From assembly GCA_021166835.1 (NCBI GenBank), contig JAJPEN010000040.1, positions 1 through 50,079 on the forward strand: a stretch of DNA of 50,079 bases, in the 5' to 3' direction. The translations under genes were made by a program, and so were the position numbers. Positions within the stretch are counted from its first letter, which is position 1; each line of letters begins with the position of its first letter. The notes below the pieces were generated by a model that was not told where the DNA came from, made no database searches, and saw only the letters and a list, made by a program, of their open reading frames with translations. The DNA comes from Burkholderiaceae bacterium (GTDB lineage: Bacteria > Pseudomonadota > Gammaproteobacteria > Burkholderiales > Burkholderiaceae). Shown in pieces: positions 39,750-48,217 of the stretch.

Positions 39750-40651
39750 CGGGCGCGGCACGCAGGCAGGAGAAGTTCCTTTCGGCGGCGCAGGCCGCCG
39801 ACCTCGTCGACGACGGCATGACCGTCGCCGTGGGCGGATTCATCAACAGCGGGCACCCGATGCCCGTGGTGCGGGAGCTGATCCGGCGCCGGCGCAAGGC
39901 GCTGACGATCATCGGACCGGCCTCCGGCGGCCTCGATCTCGACCTGCTCGTGGCCGGCGGCTGCGTGAAAAAGCTCGTGAGCTGCTACTTCGGCGCGGAA
40001 ACGCTCACGCCGATCTCGCCGATGATCCAGCACGCGGCGCAACGCGGCGAGCTCGAGATCTTCGAGTGCGACGAGGGGATGTACTACGCCGCGCTGCACG
40101 CCGGCTCGCAGCGATTGCCCTTCCTGCCGGTGCGCGCCGGCGTCGGAACGAGCTATCCGGAGATCAACCCCGCGTTGAAGCCATTCGTCGATCCGATCCG
40201 AGGCGAGCCGCTGCTCGCGATCCCGGCGATCCGTCCCGACGTCGCATTCGTCTATGCCGCCGTCTGCGATGCCTACGGCAATGCGCAGCACGTCGGCACG
40301 GGCTACGGCGACCGCGCGCTGTATCGCGCGGCCGAACGCACGGTGGTCTTCGCCGAGAAGATCGTCTCGAACGAGGAGATCCGGCGCGACCCGGCGAGAA
40401 CCTCGATTCCGGGTGCGTACGGCGTCGTTCGCGCGCCCTTCGGCTCGCACCCGTTCGCGAGCCCGGGCTGCCATCTGGCCGACGAGGAGCACCTGCGCGA
40501 GTACCTGGCCGCCTGCCGGTCGCTCGTACGCTCCGGCGACCCGCAGCCGCTACACGAGTACCTCGACCGATATGTATACGGCCCGGAGGACCACGTGGAC
40601 TATCTCCAGACGATCGGCTTGCGGCGACTGCTGTCGCTCTCCGAGTACTGA
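39746..40651 (+). CDS. CoA-transferase family I subunit A, IpdA-like
   Basis: 301 residues from GTG 39746, which overlaps the previous stop. The GctA/IpdA pattern is clear: VAVGGFINSGHPMPVV, VKKLVSCYFG, FECDEGMYYAALHAGSQR, LPFLPVRAGVGTSYPE. The DEGM glutamate and the LPFLP-RAG run match what I recall of mycobacterial IpdA, a subunit of a ring-opening CoA hydrolase in steroid catabolism. It forms a heterodimer with the product of the next gene, 18 bases downstream. The specific reaction is inferred. Confidence 0.82.
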   Translation: MTGAARRQEKFLSAAQAADLVDDGMTVAVGGFINSGHPMPVVRELIRRRRKALTIIGPASGGLDLDLLVAGGCVKKLVSCYFGAETLTPISPMIQHAAQRGELEIFECDEGMYYAALHAGSQRLPFLPVRAGVGTSYPEINPALKPFVDPIRGEPLLAIPAIRPDVAFVYAAVCDAYGNAQHVGTGYGDRALYRAAERTVVFAEKIVSNEEIRRDPARTSIPGAYGVVRAPFGSHPFASPGCHLADEEHLREYLAACRSLVRSGDPQPLHEYLDRYVYGPEDHVDYLQTIGLRRLLSLSEY

Positions 40652-40669
40652 ACGCAGCAGCGAATCGCG

Positions 40670-41476
40670 ATGAACGTCACCGAAGCTTCCTGCACCGTCG
40701 ACGAGTTGAACGCCGTCTTCCTGTCGAGGCAGATCGCGGACGGCGAGCGCGCGCTCGTCGGCGCGAACGTGCCCGTGCCGCGCGCGGGCGTCCTGCTCGC
40801 CCACCTGCATCACGGTCCGAACATGATCGTAATGCTCGCGCACACCCGCACGAACCTGTACGACGAGCCGCGCCTGCCCGGCTTCGACTCGCTGACCGAC
40901 TGGCGGCAATCGCGCTGGGCCGAATCGCAGTACATCCACGACGAGGTCTTCGACGCGTTCGACAAGATGACCGACCTCTTCGCGGTCGGCGCACTGCAGA
41001 TCGATCCGTACGGAAACGCGAACCTGATCGGCGTGGGCGACGACTACCGTCGCCTGCGCTTCCGCGGACCGGGCGCCGTCGGCACGCCGAGCGCCGCGGT
41101 GTCGATCGGTCGCTACTACCTCTACGTCGCCTCGCACGATCGGCGCATCTTCGTCGACCGGTGCGACTTCGTCTCGACCTTCGGCTGGGGCGAAGGCGGC
41201 GACCACCGGCAGCGGCTGGGCTTCCCCGGCGGAGGCCCGCGCTTCTGCATCACGCCGCTGTGCGTCTTCGACTTCGAGGAGCACAGCAAGCGCATGCGGC
41301 TGCACTCGCTTCACCCTGGCGTGAGCGTCGACGACGTGCTGCGCAACACGGGTTTCGAACCGATCATTCCGCCGCACGTTCCGCAGACCGAAGCGCCTAC
41401 CGCCGTCGAGCTGCGACTGCTGCGCGAGCGCGTGGATCCGGGCGGGATCCTGCGCAGGCGAACGAACAACGGATAG
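40670..41476 (+). CDS. CoA-transferase family I subunit B, IpdB-like, without catalytic glutamate
   Basis: 268 residues, partner of the preceding gene. The fold follows GctB/IpdB, with VGANVPVPRAGVLLAHLHH, QIDPYGNANLIG and VFDFEEHSKRMRLHSLHPGVS. At the position where true transferases have the acyl-accepting Glu (FE-G after the PN strand), this protein reads IVMLAHT, so covalent CoA transfer is unlikely. IpdB-type proteins also lack that Glu and hydrolyse or cleave cyclic beta-keto-acyl-CoA. The same role is proposed here, by analogy only. Confidence 0.8.
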   Translation: MNVTEASCTVDELNAVFLSRQIADGERALVGANVPVPRAGVLLAHLHHGPNMIVMLAHTRTNLYDEPRLPGFDSLTDWRQSRWAESQYIHDEVFDAFDKMTDLFAVGALQIDPYGNANLIGVGDDYRRLRFRGPGAVGTPSAAVSIGRYYLYVASHDRRIFVDRCDFVSTFGWGEGGDHRQRLGFPGGGPRFCITPLCVFDFEEHSKRMRLHSLHPGVSVDDVLRNTGFEPIIPPHVPQTEAPTAVELRLLRERVDPGGILRRRTNNG

Positions 41477-41501
41477 CCACGGGCAAAGGAGCGAAACGAC
41501 G

Positions 41502-42644
41502 ATGGACTTCAGCCTGACCTCGGAGCAGGAGATGCTTCGCGACTCGGTCGCGCGCTTCATGCGCGCAGAGTGCGACGAGAACCTTTTCCGGCGCATGGAC
41601 GAGGAGGCGTACTACCCGGACGACCTGTACCGCCGCATGGGCGAGCTCGGCTTCATCGGAATTCCGCTGCCCGAGCAATACGGCGGCACCGGCCTCGGCT
41701 GTGTCGAGTCGACGCTGTTCCAGGAGGAGCTCAGCAAGCGGCTCCTGCCGCTGCAGATGACGTTCCAGGTGTCGATCCTAGCCGCCGGCGTCGCGATCCT
41801 CGATCTCGGCTCGGACGAACAGAAGGAGCGCTTCCTTCCGCCGCTCGCGCGCGGCGAGACGAAGTTCTCGATCGCCTACACCGAGCCCGACGCCGGAAGC
41901 GACGCTGCATCGATCCGCACCGCCGCCGTGCGCGACGGCGACGGCTTCCGGATCGACGGGCAGAAGATCTTCATCACCGGCGCCGACATCGCCGACTACC
42001 TGCTCGTCTCCACTCGCACCGATCGCGAAGCGCCGGCTCGCGAGGGCATCACCGCCTTCATCGTCGATGCACGGGCCGAGGGCGTTCGCGTGCAGCCGAT
42101 TCGCAAGCTCGGCGTCAAGGCGAGCTCGTACTGCGCCGTGTTCTTCGACGGCGTGCACATCCCCGCCGATCGAGTGGTGGGAGGTGTCGGCCGCGGTTGG
42201 GGCGTCGTCAGCCACAGCCTCGAGCTCGACCGGATCGGTGCAGCGGCCCGATGGGTCGGTTTCGCGCAGGAAGCGCTCGACTACGGACTCGAATACGCGA
42301 AGACCCGAACGCAGTTCGGCAAGCCGATCGGGCGCTTCGCCGAGATCCGGGAGATATTCGCGCAGATGCAGACCGAGCTCGACGCCGCTCGCCTGCTCAC
42401 CTACCGGGCGGCGCAACGCTTCGACGCGAAGCAGGAATGCCGCAAGGAAGCGTCGATGGCGAAGCTCTTCGCGTCCGAGCTCGTGATCCGGCTCACGCGG
42501 AACATGATGCAGGTGCTCGGCGGCTACTCGTACGCCATGGAGTACCACGCGCAGCGTTTCCTGCGCGACTGCCAGTTCGCGACGATCGGCGCCGGCACGT
42601 CGCAGATCCAGCGACAGATCATCGGGAAGGGGATGGGCCTCTAG
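41502..42644 (+). CDS. acyl-CoA dehydrogenase with altered catalytic-base position
   Basis: 380 residues, standard length. The FAD-site pattern AYTEPDAGSD lies at about 125-134 and the helical C-terminal domain includes YAKTRTQFGKPIG. The usual YEGT-x-x-IQ motif near the C-terminus reads IGAGTSQIQ, so the common catalytic Glu is Ala364. A D243 (LELDRIG) in the helix that carries Glu in isovaleryl-CoA-type enzymes may replace it. It follows the IpdB-like gene after 25 bases, with AAAGGAG upstream, and ends the LysR-controlled cluster. The substrate is unknown. Confidence 0.88.
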   Translation: MDFSLTSEQEMLRDSVARFMRAECDENLFRRMDEEAYYPDDLYRRMGELGFIGIPLPEQYGGTGLGCVESTLFQEELSKRLLPLQMTFQVSILAAGVAILDLGSDEQKERFLPPLARGETKFSIAYTEPDAGSDAASIRTAAVRDGDGFRIDGQKIFITGADIADYLLVSTRTDREAPAREGITAFIVDARAEGVRVQPIRKLGVKASSYCAVFFDGVHIPADRVVGGVGRGWGVVSHSLELDRIGAAARWVGFAQEALDYGLEYAKTRTQFGKPIGRFAEIREIFAQMQTELDAARLLTYRAAQRFDAKQECRKEASMAKLFASELVIRLTRNMMQVLGGYSYAMEYHAQRFLRDCQFATIGAGTSQIQRQIIGKGMGL

Positions 42645-42660
42645 TCCGCACTTCTTTGCC

Positions 42661-43422
42661 TCAGACTTTGAAAGTCGCACGGAGCTGATCGGCCGCCTCC
42701 CGCAACCGCTCCACGTGACCCAGCAGTTCCTTAAGCGTGGTGCGGCCTTCTGGCGCCTGCACTGCGACTGCAGCGCAGGCTCTTTGCCTATCGAGCATCA
42801 CCGGTACTGCGATCGCATTGAGTCCGCGTAGATGCTCGGAGCTGTTTACTCCGATTTTTCGACGACGCGTTTCCACCAAGTCCCGTTGCAGCGCTTCGCG
42901 GTCAATGATCGTACTGCCTGTGTAGCTGCGAAGCGGGATCTGCATGAGAAGCCGCTCACGCTGGGCCTTCGGAAGCAAGCTAAGAAGCAACTTCCCGCTC
43001 GATGTTGCATGCAACGGCACGTGCGACCCAGGGGCGAGCGTCAATCGGAGCGGCCAAGAGCTTTCGACCCTGTCGAGATACACGATTTCGGTACCGGCAA
43101 GAGCCGTGAGATTGCAAGTCTCCCCGATCGAATCGACAAGGCTTTGCAGGATGGCCCTGCGTAGCTGCCTGGTCGGGCCGTTCATCAGCCCTTGCGTCGC
43201 GAATTGTTCAACAGAGGACCCGAGCTGAAGCGTGCGCCGATTTGGCTCGCGAATCAGCAAACCCGCCTGCTGAAGCTGGTTCACAAGTCGATGCACTGTC
43301 GGCTTGGGAAGCCCAAGCTCTTCACAGACTGTGCGTAGTGAGCAGCCGTCCATGTGGCGGCTCACGACCTCCAAGACCCGAAACCCCCGGACAGCCGCGG
43401 AATTCGTCTGGTTGCTTTGCAC
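42661..43422 (-). CDS. IclR-family transcriptional regulator
   Basis: 253 residues from GTG 43422, with GGGAGGGC upstream. The N-terminal winged helix is VRGFRVLEVVSRHM, CEELGLPKPTVHRLVNQLQQAGL. The C-terminal IclR effector domain includes LDRVESSWPLRL, LHATSSGKLLLSLL and GLNAIAVPVM. It is divergent from the binding-protein gene at 43627, so it probably controls the 43627-50079 operon; the effector is unknown. It converges with the acyl-CoA dehydrogenase gene. Codon use is less GC-biased than in the cluster to its left. Confidence 0.9.
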   Translation of the reverse strand: MQSNQTNSAAVRGFRVLEVVSRHMDGCSLRTVCEELGLPKPTVHRLVNQLQQAGLLIREPNRRTLQLGSSVEQFATQGLMNGPTRQLRRAILQSLVDSIGETCNLTALAGTEIVYLDRVESSWPLRLTLAPGSHVPLHATSSGKLLLSLLPKAQRERLLMQIPLRSYTGSTIIDREALQRDLVETRRRKIGVNSSEHLRGLNAIAVPVMLDRQRACAAVAVQAPEGRTTLKELLGHVERLREAADQLRATFKV

Positions 43423-43460
43423 TAGCGCCCTCCCGCGCGTACGGATGCATCAGAAACATC

Positions 43461-43478
43461 GATATTCGAGACAGTATC
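43461..43478. promoter_or_regulatory. imperfect palindrome in the IclR divergent region
   Basis: GATATTCGAGACAGTATC is an 18-base imperfect palindrome (GATA-T...A-TATC) in the AT-richer 204-base region between the IclR gene and the ABC operon. It is a candidate operator by position and symmetry only. I could not define -35/-10 boxes. Confidence 0.25.
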
Positions 43479-43626
43479 ATCAAAAAAGTAGTTGTAGCAT
43501 CTTCATTAAGACGCGAGAAGATCGTCGGACCATCGCCAAGCGAGCCCGGTTCTGTGAGCCCGTTACGAGCGCGTAAGCGAGTCCAAGAAGTTGGCTTTTG
43601 CCAGGTGGCAACAGGAGGAGACTTGA

Positions 43627-44613
43627 ATGGCACGCGCATTTCGAAGTGCGGCTGCGGCTCTGTCTATCGTCGCAGCCGCTTGCTTCAGCATCTCCACGGT
43701 TTCAAGCGCTCAGGAGAAGCCGGTAGTCCGCATCGGGGTTCAGCCCAACATTCTCCCCGACGTAATCATGAGAGAACGGCGGACATTGGAAGAGAAGTAC
43801 GCCGACAAATTCACCGTTCAATGGGTCGAGATGACCCATGCAGGGCCGGCGATCGAGGCGTTGGTTGCGAACTCGATCGATATCACCGACGCGGGCGTGC
43901 TGCCGCTGATTACCGGGAAGGCCCGAGGTGCCGACTACTTTGCCGTAGCAGATGCAGTTGGTGACGTGACCGGACTCGTTGTCCGTACCGATCGAAACAT
44001 TAATTCGGTCGCCGACTTGAAGGGGAAGACTCTCGCGTTTCCGGGAAAGGGATCGTGGCAGTACGGTCTCACGCTCATGGCTCTCGAAAGTACGAGTCTC
44101 AAGGAGTCAGACCTCAAGTTGGTTAGGTCCCGGTTCCCCGAGATGCCTGTTCTGTTGCAGAAGGGGTCGGTGGATGGATTCGCGGGCGCCGAGCCCTTCA
44201 TGTCGACGCTGCTCTCGACCGGGGACGCAAAATCATTGTTCCGGCCGTCCTCGGTTCTACAGCAGAAAGAAGGCACCCTGATCTCCGGGCATGTTGTCGC
44301 GCGCCGAGATTTCATCGAAAAGCACCCGGAGATTCTCCGGTTGATCCTGAAAGAGTTCGCCGAGTCATCCAGGTTCATTCGAAACAACCCTGAGGTAGCC
44401 GGCGAGATCTTTGCAAAAATCTTTCCTGGTGTGGTGACCAAGGAAGTCTTCACGTACGCAGTGAAGAACGGGCTTGTGTATCTCAATGACGTCAAGCCGC
44501 GCGTCGATGACTGGGTGAAATTCATCGAGACAACGAACCGATATGGCTTGACAGAAATAGCAAACCCGCGCGAGTTTGCACAGAACTACATACGTCCGGA
44601 GTTCGTGGATTAG
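43627..44613 (+). CDS. ABC transporter substrate-binding protein, SsuA/NMT1 type
   Basis: 328 residues with a signal peptide (about 1-28, ending TVSSAQEK). The mature part has the NMT1/SsuA pattern: VVRIGVQPNILPDV, MTHAGPAIEALVANSIDI, DLKGKTLAFPGKGSWQYG, GSVDGFAGAEPFMSTL. It is a soluble periplasmic binding protein; the ligand is unknown. GGAGGAGA precedes the ATG. The BKACE enzyme gene lies between it and its permeases, which ties the imported compound to BKACE chemistry (inference). Codon use is clearly less GC-biased than in the left-hand cluster. Confidence 0.85.
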   Translation: MARAFRSAAAALSIVAAACFSISTVSSAQEKPVVRIGVQPNILPDVIMRERRTLEEKYADKFTVQWVEMTHAGPAIEALVANSIDITDAGVLPLITGKARGADYFAVADAVGDVTGLVVRTDRNINSVADLKGKTLAFPGKGSWQYGLTLMALESTSLKESDLKLVRSRFPEMPVLLQKGSVDGFAGAEPFMSTLLSTGDAKSLFRPSSVLQQKEGTLISGHVVARRDFIEKHPEILRLILKEFAESSRFIRNNPEVAGEIFAKIFPGVVTKEVFTYAVKNGLVYLNDVKPRVDDWVKFIETTNRYGLTEIANPREFAQNYIRPEFVD

Positions 44614-44681
44614 CGGCAAGTCGTTGCAAGACAGCGAAATGTTCAGGCAGGTTTTTTACGCGCCCTTGTAGGAGACAAGAT

Positions 44682-45677
44682 ATGCGTGCGGAGAGTCCGG
44701 AGTTTCATATCGAGCGCGAGCCGAAGATAAATACTTTGGCCCGACCTCTCATCATAGAAAGCGCTTTCCCCGGTTGGCTCTCGCCAAAGGTCAACCCCAA
44801 TATTCCTCTTCAGCCGAAGGCGATCGTCCGGGAACTGATCGATTCAGTCAGGGCCGGCGCTAGTGCGGTCCACATCCACCCCCGCGACCCCGTGGATGGC
44901 GCGCTGCTGATGGATCCTGACAAGCTGAAAGAACTCGTAGACCCTCTCTGGGACGAGCTTGGTGAGGTATTCACCTGGAACCATTCCTGGGTTGGAAAAC
45001 CCATGGAGCCCATCGACTACCTGCACCACACCGAGCGACTTCTGACGCTCGGGAAAGGGAACAAATACATCATGGGCAGCGTTGTCCTCATCACCGGCAA
45101 TCCCGGCGACAGAAATCAGACGCTGTTTGGAGATGAGCAGGCAGTCCGCGAAGGAGTCCCGTGGTTGGAAAGCCACGGCGTCAAGCCCATCTTCCAGATC
45201 TACGACAGTCACGGAATCGAGTGGCTTGCTAGGGAAATCATAGAACCTGGCCTCGCTCGGTGGAAACCATTCATGTGTTGCTTGCACATGGGCAAACACC
45301 ACTCGAGCTTCATCGGTTCGGATCCATGGGGGCACCTGCAACTCATCACGAGCATGAACGCACTCAGAGCCGCCATTCCAGACGCCGTTGTCGGGCTGCG
45401 TGCGGGTGGACGCAATTGGCTGCCCATTACCACTGCGGCCATTGCAATGGGCATCGATATGGTTGGTGTGGGGCAGGAAGACTGCTTGTGGATGTATCCC
45501 CACAGAGACGAAATCATGAAAAAGAACTCCGATGTGATCGCAAAGGTTGCCACGATCGCGCGCGAATTGGGTCGTGAAGTCGTAGCACCGGATCAGGTGA
45601 AGTCGGTACTCGGGTTCGAGGGCTGGGAGCCGGCGAGAGCAGCGACCCATTCGCTAAGAAACCTGGCGACTGCGTAA
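44682..45677 (+). CDS. BKACE-family beta-keto acid cleavage enzyme (3-keto-5-aminohexanoate cleavage-like)
   Basis: 331 residues. The Zn-binding pattern VHIHPRDP gives H64, H66 and R68, and GVGQEDCLW supplies the late conserved acidic residue; GLRAGGRNW is the substrate-side loop. BKACE enzymes condense a beta-keto acid with acetyl-CoA and split it into acetoacetate and a CoA ester. They use a TIM barrel in the cytoplasm. Substrate specificity varies widely across the family and cannot be read here. GGAG lies before the ATG. It sits between the binding protein and the permeases of an importer. Confidence 0.85.
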   Translation: MRAESPEFHIEREPKINTLARPLIIESAFPGWLSPKVNPNIPLQPKAIVRELIDSVRAGASAVHIHPRDPVDGALLMDPDKLKELVDPLWDELGEVFTWNHSWVGKPMEPIDYLHHTERLLTLGKGNKYIMGSVVLITGNPGDRNQTLFGDEQAVREGVPWLESHGVKPIFQIYDSHGIEWLAREIIEPGLARWKPFMCCLHMGKHHSSFIGSDPWGHLQLITSMNALRAAIPDAVVGLRAGGRNWLPITTAAIAMGIDMVGVGQEDCLWMYPHRDEIMKKNSDVIAKVATIARELGREVVAPDQVKSVLGFEGWEPARAATHSLRNLATA

Positions 45678-45759
45678 CGCGGGCGCCGTCTGGGTGGCGG
45701 GGGCGATTGTCGCAGGCGACGGGCCCCCTTCTCGAAGCTCCGCTACCGGAAGTGCGACG

Positions 45760-46536
45760 ATGGCACGTTGGAAGTGGTTCGTTATAGACGTGGGTCTACT
45801 CGTTGTCGCGTGGTGGCTCATCTCGACCTCGATACCTCATGCGGCAAGTGTTCTACCCCCACCAGGAGCGGTAGGCGTCGAGTTTTACTCACTTGCTTCA
45901 AGCGGGGAGCTGTGGCAACACTTGCTTGCCAGCCTGTCTCGGGTATTCAACGGGTTTGCTTTGGCAGTCGTGACTGGCGTTCCGTTGGGGGTGCTGATCG
46001 GCTGCAGCAAAACACTTCAGAAAATAACGGAGCCGCTGGTCGAGGTCATACGACCCATATCGCCGATTGCCTGGATACCGCTCAGTATTCTTTGGTTCGG
46101 AATTGGCGAGGGCAGCAAGATCTTCATCATCTGGTTGATCACGTTCTTCTTTGTTCTGTTGAACACGGTCGCGGGGGTGGTGGGGGTCGACAAGAAGCTA
46201 TTGGAGGCAGCTCGCACTCTCGGAGCCTCACGACAGTTCATCTGGAGAAAGGTTGTCATCTGGGCGGCCCTGCCCTCTATCTTTGTCGGTCTTCGGCTGG
46301 GTCTCGGCGTTTCCATCGGGGGCGTCCTCATCGCGGAGATGGTCGCCGCAGAATCCGGGATTGGATTCATGATGGAGCGGGCGCGCGTCGTATCAAGTTC
46401 CGAGCCCGTAATAATCGGGATGCTCGTCATAGGCTTCCTCGGTTACACGGCGAACAGATTGTTCTTGGCACTTGAAGGTATCGTCCTCAAGCACAGGACA
46501 TCCCTTGCATTCGGGAGCGCCAATGCCGACGAATAG
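45760..46536 (+). CDS. ABC transporter permease (SsuC type), first of pair
   Basis: 258 residues from ATG 45760 (MARWKW), chosen because GGAAG lies 7 nt upstream and the first helix begins at once; GTG 45694 in the same frame would add 22 polar residues. About six membrane helices are visible, with IRPISPIAWIPLSILWFGIG and the EAA-type loop (EAARTLGASRQFIWRKVVIW). It is the inner-membrane channel of the second importer. Its 3' end overlaps the next permease by 14 bases. Confidence 0.85.
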   Translation: MARWKWFVIDVGLLVVAWWLISTSIPHAASVLPPPGAVGVEFYSLASSGELWQHLLASLSRVFNGFALAVVTGVPLGVLIGCSKTLQKITEPLVEVIRPISPIAWIPLSILWFGIGEGSKIFIIWLITFFFVLLNTVAGVVGVDKKLLEAARTLGASRQFIWRKVVIWAALPSIFVGLRLGLGVSIGGVLIAEMVAAESGIGFMMERARVVSSSEPVIIGMLVIGFLGYTANRLFLALEGIVLKHRTSLAFGSANADE

Positions 46537-47317
46537 AGCTTCCCCGGCTGCGCCATCGGGCATGTCTGCATCGGACGGCGCCGCAACGAGTGTTGCGCTA
46601 TACCTCGTCGGATTCGTAGGGCTCCTGTCGATATGGTTCGTTGCTTCGGCGCTCCTGGGCAACCCCCTGTTCTTGCCCGGGCCAGTCTCGGTAGCCGAAG
46701 CCCTTTCTGGCCTTGTCGCTGACGGCTCCCTGGAGCAAAACGTCATGGCGAGCCTCGGGCGTGTTCTGGCTGGCTACGCACTCGGCGCGGCGTTGGCTCT
46801 CATCGCTGGCGTAATAATCGGTGTATCACGCTCTCTCGAGCGCCCGCTAGAGCCGGTCATCGAGCTGTTCAGGTCCATACCCCCGTTTGCGATGATTCCT
46901 CTCGCTCTGCTCGCATTCGGGATTCACCCGGCAGGAAAGATCGCGATACTGGCATATGCCACGTTCTTCCCCGTATTGATAAACACCGTATCCGGCATCT
47001 CGCAAGTCTCGAATCGGCTGGTCGAGGCCGCACAAACACTCGGCGCCTCCAAGGTCTTCATTGTCTTCCGCGTCCTACTTCCTGCCGCGATGCCGCAAGT
47101 CGTCGTCGGTTTGCGGCTGGGATTCGGAAGTGCCTGGTTGGCTCTCATCGCCGCCGAAATGGTCGCGTCCTCCGAAGGTCTCGGGTTTCTGATCTCCGAT
47201 GCACGCGAACTTCTCGAGACCGACGTAGTACTTGGCGGTATGTTCGTAATCGGAATGATTGGCTACCTCTTCAACCTCGCCTTCACCGCACTAGAGCGGA
47301 AAAGCAGGACAACGTGA
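46523..47317 (+). CDS. ABC transporter permease (SsuC type), second of pair
   Basis: 264 residues from ATG 46523, with GGGAG upstream, overlapping the first permease. It has about six membrane helices, with FRSIPPFAMIPLALLAFGI and the EAA-type loop (EAAQTLGASKVFIVFRVLLP). It is homologous to but distinct from the first permease, so a heterodimeric channel is likely. The following ATPase gene overlaps its stop (GTGA). Confidence 0.85.
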   Translation: MPTNRASPAAPSGMSASDGAATSVALYLVGFVGLLSIWFVASALLGNPLFLPGPVSVAEALSGLVADGSLEQNVMASLGRVLAGYALGAALALIAGVIIGVSRSLERPLEPVIELFRSIPPFAMIPLALLAFGIHPAGKIAILAYATFFPVLINTVSGISQVSNRLVEAAQTLGASKVFIVFRVLLPAAMPQVVVGLRLGFGSAWLALIAAEMVASSEGLGFLISDARELLETDVVLGGMFVIGMIGYLFNLAFTALERKSRTT

Positions 47318-48132
47318 TCATGAAAATTGCGATAAAGGTCGAGAGAGTAGAAAAGGTCTGGCCGCCTCACCAGACTCGAAGCTCACCCCTGACTGCCCTG
47401 TCCGACGTAAATCTTCAAATCGAACGGGGACAGTTCATTGTTCTTCTCGGCCCCAGCGGCTGCGGCAAGAGTACGCTACTCCGAATGATCGCCGGCCTGG
47501 ATGTACCAACCGCCGGTCGTATCACCTTGAACGAGGTTCCGATCGCCGGACCGGGCCCGGAGCGCGGAATGATTTTTCAAGATTACGCGCTCTTCCCCTG
47601 GAGAAACGTCCTCCGGAACGTGACATTCGGGCTGGAAGCAAGGGGCATTGGAGCGAATGAGCGATCGTCGGTTGCGCTGGAGCTGATCAATCTTGTTGGC
47701 CTTTCCGGATTCGAAAGCGCGTACCCAGGCCAACTATCAGGTGGGATGCAGCAACGCGTATCTCTCGCTCGCGCCCTCGCCAACGATCCAGAGGTGCTAC
47801 TAATGGACGAGCCTTTTAGCGCGGTCGATTCCCAGACCCGCGAAACGCTCCAGGAAGAACTATTGCGGATCTGGCGCGTGAAGCACAAGACTGTCATCTT
47901 CGTTACCCACGATATCGCCGAGGCAGCGTTTTTGGCAGATCGCGTCGTCACCATGGCGACGCGCCCCGGCAGAGTACGCAGCGATATCGCGATCGGCCTG
48001 GAGCGTCCGCGGGACCGCACGAATCCAGAATTCGTCCGTCTGTGCAGAAGGCTGCGTGAAGAGTTGACGCCGGATTCCGAGGACCGCCCGGAGCAGAAAA
48101 TGGTCGGCGGCCTCAGACCGATCACTGCCTGA
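47314..48132 (+). CDS. ABC transporter ATP-binding protein (SsuB/TauB type)
   Basis: 272 residues from GTG 47314; ATG 47320 is a nearly equal alternative. Walker A is LLGPSGCGKST, the Q-loop MIFQDYALFPWRN, the signature LSGGMQQRVSLARAL, Walker B VLLMDEPFSAVD and the H-loop VTHDIAEA. All motifs are complete. It powers the two permeases upstream. An 85-base gap without a gene follows, before the acyl-CoA synthetase. Confidence 0.9.
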   Translation: MIMKIAIKVERVEKVWPPHQTRSSPLTALSDVNLQIERGQFIVLLGPSGCGKSTLLRMIAGLDVPTAGRITLNEVPIAGPGPERGMIFQDYALFPWRNVLRNVTFGLEARGIGANERSSVALELINLVGLSGFESAYPGQLSGGMQQRVSLARALANDPEVLLMDEPFSAVDSQTRETLQEELLRIWRVKHKTVIFVTHDIAEAAFLADRVVTMATRPGRVRSDIAIGLERPRDRTNPEFVRLCRRLREELTPDSEDRPEQKMVGGLRPITA

Positions 48133-48217
48133 GGAACCGCAAGGGATTTCAGGCGCCGCCGCTTATCGATCCAATCCCCTCTCACACCGAGAGGACGACT
48201 ACCGCTATCTCCAGAGC

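Noticed and set aside
37536..39761. 741-codon minus-strand frame opposite the NDP-forming ligase
   Set aside because: Antisense shadow with no recognisable domains.
43423..43626. Sigma-70 promoter boxes in the AT-richer region before the ABC operon
   Set aside because: Candidate TTGTAG and TTGATG hexamers had no well-spaced -10 partner, so no promoter was called.
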